Source: an uncultured Anaerolineaceae bacterium
Lineage (GTDB): Bacteria > Chloroflexota > Anaerolineae > Anaerolineales > Anaerolineaceae
Length of the DNA stretch: 64,000 bases
Assembly: GCA_927443345.1 (NCBI GenBank)
Contig: CAKMKJ010000034.1
Location: forward strand, 1 to 64,000
Direction: 5' to 3'
This document shows positions 58,366-64,000 of this stretch, one piece after another (the stretch's first letter is position 1; each line of letters starts with the position of its first letter). Both the position numbers and the translations under genes were made by a program. The notes beneath the pieces are model-generated. The model saw only the letters and a program-made list of their open reading frames with translations. It did no database searches and was not told where the DNA came from.

Positions 58366-61300
58366 TTAGTTTTGCTTTTTTGAAACCAATATTTTCATTG
58401 GCAAAAGATGTTGATCATTAGGAACATCCACTTGAGGAGTCGTTCGATAATCCATCAAATCAAGATAGACATTCCCTTTTGCATCTACGACTCGGGCATC
58501 AAAAAATAATTGTCCGTTTATTTCTTTTGGCTTTACTTCTGCAAAAATTGAAGCGCCGTTAATTGCATTACGATACACTTTCAACTTTCCAATGGAATGG
58601 GGTAAACCTAAATTACCGGTGGAACCCGCCTCCCAAAGACCAGCCGTTTGGAAACAAAGCTCAATCAATAACGGCGTTGTGAACAAACCGGGTTCGTCTG
58701 CGTTAATGTCAATCAAGCTATTATTAAATCTACCGAGAACTGTATCACCTGAATTTTGAGCTGCTTCAAGCACCTGGAAGGAAGGTCCGTGGAAATAGAG
58801 CTGGTAAATCTCGGCGGCTGATATTTCTTTGTTTTTACTCCATTTTGGAGGAACTGTGTTGTCTGGCGAGACTATATCTTTTAAGGTGAGATAAACCAGG
58901 CCTTTGAAATGTTCGACATGATCAACCTTGCCAGTTAGCCGTTCAGTATTTGATTCCAAAGTGACATCTACTCTTAATCCTTCTTGAACACGGGTTGCAC
59001 CGGCTTTCCAGGCCATGGCACGGGATTTGTTGCCATAAAATTTGAAGGGGGCTAGAAATTGAATTTTCTCCAATCTCTCAACTTCAAACCCTGATTTGGC
59101 GGTTGCCAACGCGGAGGCAATGTGTTTTGCTGCCCGGGTGAAACCTTCAATGCCGACCACACCTGGAAGTACAGGAACACCATTGATTGAATGGTCGCGC
59201 AAATAGGTGAGTTCCAGTGGATCGAGGGTGACTTCGAGCGTGATGCCTGATTCAGGCGAATAACCGGTAAGGTGGCTTAACATGGTATGGATTGGATTGC
59301 CGGCTCGAAGAGCAGCATCTGCTAATGGTACATTCAAGCCATGATTTTTCGATTTCGTTCTCTCAAACATGCCGAGGCTGCCCGCCACGACTATTTCACC
59401 CGAGCTACCTGCCAAAATCTGGTCACCCACGACCAAGGAAGCCTGACCCGGTTTTAACATTTCTATTCCAGCACGCTCCATAACCAGAGGAATGGATCCG
59501 CGGCTGGCCATTCCGACTTCAGCCCAAGCGCCCCAATCAAGGGAAATTACTTGAAGGGATGGATACTGAGAAGGCAGCCACATTGCCATCTTGGAAAGAA
59601 AATCATTTCCGGCACTATAATCTGGTTGACCGGCATTGCCAAAGCGGCCGGCAATGGACGAGAAGAACACAACTGATTTAGGCGTTCTATTAGATTTCTC
59701 AAGTGCGGTAAACAGTTTCAAGAAACCATTTACTTTGACATCCACCACCTGATGGAATTCTTCAAGCGATTTACTTTCTATCTTGCGGCTTTTTTCAAGA
59801 CCTGCAGCATGAATGAAGTAATCGACATGATCCACCGTTTTTGAAACTTCAGAAATCGCATTTGTGACTGATGTCAAATCAGCGACATCGCATTTGATGT
59901 AGGTGGCCTTTGCACCATACCCTTCTATTCGCTTGATCAAATCAAGGGTTGCAGCAGAACGTTCCAAAGCGCTGAACCTGGCCTCCAATTGAATCGGAGT
60001 CACTTTATCGCCGGAAGCTGACATTTCTTTTAGCAGCTTACTCTTATAAGTTAGAGGGTCATTTATGAGGATATCCAAATCTGTTGGGTTCAAATCAACA
60101 AGCGATGTGCGGCTCAATAAGAAAAATTGACCTTTTGATCGTTTGGCAAGATCATCAATCACTACTGAAGTAATTCCACCGGTTCCGCCGCTGACCAGGA
60201 ACACGTCACTGGCTGAAAAATTTACCGCTCCGCGAGATTGATCGTTAATCTCATCCAGCGTAATCGTAAAGCGCAGATCGTTTTCTCGGCCAACTTCAAG
60301 TGAAGCTCTGTCGCCCAATGTTTCTTCAATCAAGCAGCCTGCAATAAAATTCGCTTTTGCAGTGACTTGAAAGTCAACGGTTTTTGCAAGCGCTGATGCG
60401 CGCTCACGACTATATGCTTTAGTAAATCCGCTTAATACGCCTCCCAAAGGATTTGAGGGATTCATCAACCCATGCAAACCGCCCATGCGAGAAGCGGAAA
60501 TAAGGAAGGCGCTTGAGGGAATTAACTTGACAAGTTCAAATAAAGGCTCAATTCTTTGTTCAACAGCCTTTTTCCAGTTTACTTCTCTAGATTCAATCCA
60601 ATTGGGATCAGAATCCAGACCCGTGAGGCAGTAAACTCCGGTTAAAGGTGCGACTTTTAGCCATTCAGCGACCTTATCAAATGAAGATCCTGCTTGGAGG
60701 ATCAGCATATCAACGTTTTTAGTATCCAAGACTTTTTCAAGTTGTTTTGAGGTTTCGGTGGTTAGCTTGTCTTGGCCTTTGAGGATAATCACCCTGCCAT
60801 TTTCCAGGTTGATGCCAGTAGGCTCACACAAATCAATCCGTGGTAATAATACTGGTTTCGGGATTCTCAATGTGAGCGGTTTTTCTTCTACCTTTTCTGC
60901 TTGAATCGTTTGTTGATCTTCTTCAGCAACTGATTCTTCTGAACTACTGGGTTCAATGGAAACAGGTTTTGTTCCTTCATTGACGAAATCGATCACTTTG
61001 GCAAGCGTGTTGTAATCAGAAAGGCGTAAATCTTCGCGTTTGGCAATCCCAAAGTGGGTGCGAATGGTGGCAAATAATTCGGCCTGTTTCACAGTATCAA
61101 TACCCAAGTCCGCTTCAAGATCGAGATCAAGATCAAGCATCTCAACGGGATAACCCGTTTTCTCACTGACTGTCGTGAGAACAAATTGATTGATATTTTC
61201 ATCCACTAGTTGTTTGGTGGTATCTGAATTATTGACTTCTGCCACAGCGGCTACTGACATCTCATTAGTTTCGACCTTAATTGCAGTCTGACCTTCTATG

Positions 61301-64000
61301 GGTGAGGTTGAAATGGACAAGTTATCTTTTACAAATCCGATCACTTTTTCAAGCGTGTTGTAATCTGACAGCTTCAAATCTTCACGCCGTGGAATGCCAT
61401 AGTGGGTGCGGATGGAGGCAAACAACTCAGCCTGTTTTACGGTATCAATTCCTAAATCCGCTTCAAGATCAAGGTCCAAATCCAGCATTTCCACGGGGTA
61501 ACCCGTTTTTTCACTGACCACTTCAAGAACATGTGCCTTGATTGAATCAGTATCGGCAATCGGCTGTTGGGGTATCTTTTCAACTGTAGGAGTTTCAACA
61601 CTGGCAACAACGGATGAAATTGATAGGCTTATGGGTTTGGCAACAATCACACTCTGTGAATAATTAATGAGTGCGTGTTGACCATTTACAGCCCACCTGC
61701 CAGGAAGCAACCCAAACTGCCAGGTACTCTTGATGGCTTCATTAGTTGGAATGCCTTGAGATTTCACACGTAGAGTGCGTTTTTCAAGTTCTAGGTCAGC
61801 CGTTGTGTAACCTGAAATGGCTTTCAGCCAATTATCATATACTGCATGATTAATACGTTCACCTTGACCTGTAACTTTTCGGTAAAGCACCATGGCAATT
61901 TGAGACCCGAAACCGGCGCCCAAACGCAGAGCAAAATCAGGGTTGTATTGACCACCTTGAGAGAGCAGCAAATCACCCAAATCAGGATCAGGTTCAAAAC
62001 CTTCACCGATATGAGCGATAGGCGGAACCTTGCCCGTCTCAAGCGCTTTCACGGCCAGCACATCCTCAACACCCACCCCCATGGTGTGGCCTGTATAGCC
62101 TTTGGTGTTTGCAATGATGACTTTATTGGCATGCTCTTTAAAGGTATGACGTAATGCAAAAATCTCGGCGCTGGCACTGCCACCCCGGGCGGGAGTGTAA
62201 GTTTCATGCGAAACAAACACGGTTCTGGCTGCAATCTCGTTGCGATCAAGGCCAAACCGATTTTCGGCTGTTTTTACCAAGGTATCCATCAAGCCGGCGA
62301 CATGCGTCACATCCAGGCGAGTGCCATGGAAAGCGCTATTTGAATATTGTGAAGAGACTATTTCACAAATCGGGCGGATGCCTCTTTCTTCTGCACCATC
62401 CTGGCTTTCAACTATCAAAGCCGCCGCGCCCATGCCCATGATCATGCCATTTCGGCGTTTATCAAATGGAATAGCTGCCAAGCCTAGATTGCCTTCTGTA
62501 GTTGCAGCGCCACTGGCGAACAAGCTTGTTCCGATCCATGAGGCGAGGTTGCTATCTGAGACATCATCACCAGCGATAACGATCACCCTACGGCACCTGC
62601 CAGTGCGGATCCAATCTTCAGCGACGCCAATCCCCTGGGTGGTTGTGGCACAGGCAGCATTGACTGATGTATTTGGACCTTTTGCTCCAATATATTCAGC
62701 AAACTGAGAATGCCCCATAGACAACACTCTGAAAACAAAACGGCGGTCAAAATGGTAATTAACTTCGTCAAGTTTAAGTTCCAACTCGGTCTTGCGGCGA
62801 ATAATTTCATTTTGGAAGTGCGTCTGCCCTGTGGGAGTGAGCGCTAACAGTAAGTCTTCCATAGCCAACACTTCAGATAATTGTCTCTGTAGAGATTGTG
62901 CCTCATAAAACCGCCCGGCTTCTTCAGCCATTCGATTCAAGCCGGGGAAGGCAGAGCAGAAAATGACACCTGTTTCATCCTGCATGGATTCTGGCAGTTT
63001 CCATCCATCAGGCAATAAAGTCCCTTTGGAGGTGCGGCGATGATGCATAACCATGGGGATGCCTGCATCGCGTAAAGCATCGATCCCGGCAGCAAAAGCT
63101 AATTGTGTGGAGATATCAAGTGAATCCACCCGCTCAGCTGGAACTCCGTATTCCTTTTCCAAATCAAAGACGCCGCGCTGCCCTGCAAGTTTCAAGGTCT
63201 GGTCAAGGTCGGTTATTTCTTCCATGACCGCACCGGCATCGCTCTTTATCAACCTGGTAACCCTTTTTTCAAGAATTTCTTTACGAAGATTCTCTGGCAG
63301 CGCCTCAATCCGCATCTCTCCATTCAACAGGCTATCGATATTGTTGTCATCAAATACCTTTTTATTACGACCGGGAAGTCCGAGCCCTGCACCGGTGACC
63401 ACAACTGAACCAGTCATCACCGCGAATTGTGGCTGAGCATTTACAAATTGATGCGGCTCAATGGTTTTCACAACTGGATTATTGACAGGAGTCATTTGTT
63501 CCATTTCAAAGCCTTCAGTTGAGAGAACGCCTGCGGCATACAATCCACACAAAGCTTCATTAAAGCTGGCTTGTCCGCCTTTGCGGGGATGATTGGTGGC
63601 CAACACAATGGTATCAGTTTTACCTTTCATATTGTCAGTAGCGAGGGCGTTCAAAACCCGTTTGGGGCCAACTTCAACGAATACACGCGCACCCAAGGTA
63701 TAGAGTGTTTGCATGCTTTTGACGAATTGCACCGGTGAAGCAACCTGTTTTGCCAATAGATCAGAAATCTCTGCAGCCGAAGAGGGATACAATTCGCCAG
63801 TGACATTGGCAACAATCGGGATTCGAGGAGCCATCACGTGCATGCGTTCAATCACTTGACGAACAGGTTCACTGGCGGGTGCCACGATTTTGGTGTGGAA
63901 AGCGTGTGAGACAGGGATTCTAACCGCCTGAAAACCAGCGTCTATAAACATGGAAATTGCGGATTCAATGGCTTCGGAGGTGCCGCCCAACACGGATTGT
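58366..64000 (-). CDS. Large multidomain fatty acid/polyketide synthase, C-terminal part (AT-KS-ACP-ACP-KR-DH)
   Basis: About 1,878 codons; the start lies beyond the right edge. In order: the end of an acyltransferase (HAFHTKIVAPA, to about residue 165); a ketosynthase-like domain (about 180-770) with Cys in NAACATTTQG and His in NTKGYTGHTMG; two nearly identical ACPs near residues 846 and 962, each with GYPVEMLDLDLDLEADLGID; a ketoreductase (VSGGTGG near 1269, Tyr in GQPDYSAGNDF near 1459); and a double-hotdog dehydratase (HSINGVPVLPG near 1601, FHGPSFQ near 1737). The set with PfaD and PPTase resembles PUFA/hglE-type synthases. The expected pantetheinylated Ser is Thr (GIDTVKQ) in both ACPs. 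Confidence 0.88.
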   Translation of the reverse strand, partial: QSVLGGTSEAIESAISMFIDAGFQAVRIPVSHAFHTKIVAPASEPVRQVIERMHVMAPRIPIVANVTGELYPSSAAEISDLLAKQVASPVQFVKSMQTLYTLGARVFVEVGPKRVLNALATDNMKGKTDTIVLATNHPRKGGQASFNEALCGLYAAGVLSTEGFEMEQMTPVNNPVVKTIEPHQFVNAQPQFAVMTGSVVVTGAGLGLPGRNKKVFDDNNIDSLLNGEMRIEALPENLRKEILEKRVTRLIKSDAGAVMEEITDLDQTLKLAGQRGVFDLEKEYGVPAERVDSLDISTQLAFAAGIDALRDAGIPMVMHHRRTSKGTLLPDGWKLPESMQDETGVIFCSAFPGLNRMAEEAGRFYEAQSLQRQLSEVLAMEDLLLALTPTGQTHFQNEIIRRKTELELKLDEVNYHFDRRFVFRVLSMGHSQFAEYIGAKGPNTSVNAACATTTQGIGVAEDWIRTGRCRRVIVIAGDDVSDSNLASWIGTSLFASGAATTEGNLGLAAIPFDKRRNGMIMGMGAAALIVESQDGAEERGIRPICEIVSSQYSNSAFHGTRLDVTHVAGLMDTLVKTAENRFGLDRNEIAARTVFVSHETYTPARGGSASAEIFALRHTFKEHANKVIIANTKGYTGHTMGVGVEDVLAVKALETGKVPPIAHIGEGFEPDPDLGDLLLSQGGQYNPDFALRLGAGFGSQIAMVLYRKVTGQGERINHAVYDNWLKAISGYTTADLELEKRTLRVKSQGIPTNEAIKSTWQFGLLPGRWAVNGQHALINYSQSVIVAKPISLSISSVVASVETPTVEKIPQQPIADTDSIKAHVLEVVSEKTGYPVEMLDLDLDLEADLGIDTVKQAELFASIRTHYGIPRREDLKLSDYNTLEKVIGFVKDNLSISTSPIEGQTAIKVETNEMSVAAVAEVNNSDTTKQLVDENINQFVLTTVSEKTGYPVEMLDLDLDLEADLGIDTVKQAELFATIRTHFGIAKREDLRLSDYNTLAKVIDFVNEGTKPVSIEPSSSEESVAEEDQQTIQAEKVEEKPLTLRIPKPVLLPRIDLCEPTGINLENGRVIILKGQDKLTTETSKQLEKVLDTKNVDMLILQAGSSFDKVAEWLKVAPLTGVYCLTGLDSDPNWIESREVNWKKAVEQRIEPLFELVKLIPSSAFLISASRMGGLHGLMNPSNPLGGVLSGFTKAYSRERASALAKTVDFQVTAKANFIAGCLIEETLGDRASLEVGRENDLRFTITLDEINDQSRGAVNFSASDVFLVSGGTGGITSVVIDDLAKRSKGQFFLLSRTSLVDLNPTDLDILINDPLTYKSKLLKEMSASGDKVTPIQLEARFSALERSAATLDLIKRIEGYGAKATYIKCDVADLTSVTNAISEVSKTVDHVDYFIHAAGLEKSRKIESKSLEEFHQVVDVKVNGFLKLFTALEKSNRTPKSVVFFSSIAGRFGNAGQPDYSAGNDFLSKMAMWLPSQYPSLQVISLDWGAWAEVGMASRGSIPLVMERAGIEMLKPGQASLVVGDQILAGSSGEIVVAGSLGMFERTKSKNHGLNVPLADAALRAGNPIHTMLSHLTGYSPESGITLEVTLDPLELTYLRDHSINGVPVLPGVVGIEGFTRAAKHIASALATAKSGFEVERLEKIQFLAPFKFYGNKSRAMAWKAGATRVQEGLRVDVTLESNTERLTGKVDHVEHFKGLVYLTLKDIVSPDNTVPPKWSKNKEISAAEIYQLYFHGPSFQVLEAAQNSGDTVLGRFNNSLIDINADEPGLFTTPLLIELCFQTAGLWEAGSTGNLGLPHSIGKLKVYRNAINGASIFAEVKPKEINGQLFFDARVVDAKGNVYLDLMDYRTTPQVDVPNDQHLLPMKILVSKKQN

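Overview
The window looks like bacterial chromosome from an anaerobic Chloroflexota lineage, most likely Anaerolineae. This is inferred from the gene repertoire: DegV, an SPW-repeat membrane protein, a giant MalT/LuxR regulator, DsbA/CcdA-type thiol redox genes, and a PfaD-linked multidomain fatty acid/polyketide synthase. No rRNA, complete tRNA or other taxonomic marker is present, so the assignment is tentative. Many decayed genes, repeats and GC-rich or AT-rich blocks show that much of the window is accessory DNA.

Layout. 1-2.7 kb: a small regulator/membrane-protein pair, a tRNA-like structure on the minus strand, degV and a decayed cyclopropane fatty acid synthase gene. 2.7-8.4 kb (minus strand): patatin lipase, radical SAM/SPASM protein, SPW protein, an unknown protein, a NarL-type regulator and NAD synthase. 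8.4-16.3 kb: two divergent heavy-metal resistance operons, each with its own ArsR-family sensor, P1B-type ATPase and SAM methyltransferase; the minus-strand one also carries lspA. Strong promoters and operator dyads lie between them. 16.3-17 kb: a transposase remnant and long palindromes. 17-26.2 kb (minus strand): an extracytoplasmic thiol-redox and cell-wall cluster with two DsbA-like proteins, a CcdA/DsbD-like electron carrier, a split GlcD/GlcF-like dehydrogenase, a DUF1573 lipoprotein, a broken rhodanese, an M23 peptidase and an L,D-transpeptidase.

26.3-31 kb (plus strand): an anti-phage CBASS operon. A CapH-like repressor and CapP-like metallopeptidase are followed by a nuclease-SAVED effector, a CD-NTase and an E2-like protein fused to a SEC-C zinc motif. 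The same 16-bp operator sequence lies before capH and, inverted, before the effector. 31-38 kb (minus strand): a plasmid-like replicon with ParA, a tandem-repeat ParB-like protein, a Rep protein with a DnaA domain I-like N-terminus, an SSB-like protein and two iteron-type repeat arrays. No integrase or relaxase is visible.

From 38.1 kb three copies (38.14, 46.44 and 54.98 kb) and one degenerate copy (47.0 kb) of an unusual element separate gene blocks. Each full copy has a promoter, a conserved leader, the 3' half of a tRNA-Met with an intact T arm, and an intrinsic terminator. Between them lie a TetR/GNAT/agmatine deiminase-like/Gdx guanidinium-exporter operon, a TetR/SDR operon, and a MalT-like regulator followed by a GC-rich run of membrane proteins and a serine hydrolase. 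55.9-64 kb: a PfaD-like enoyl reductase, a 4'-phosphopantetheinyl transferase and the C-terminal part of a large synthase (AT-KS-ACP-ACP-KR-DH) that runs off the window. Both ACPs carry threonine where the pantetheinylated serine is expected.
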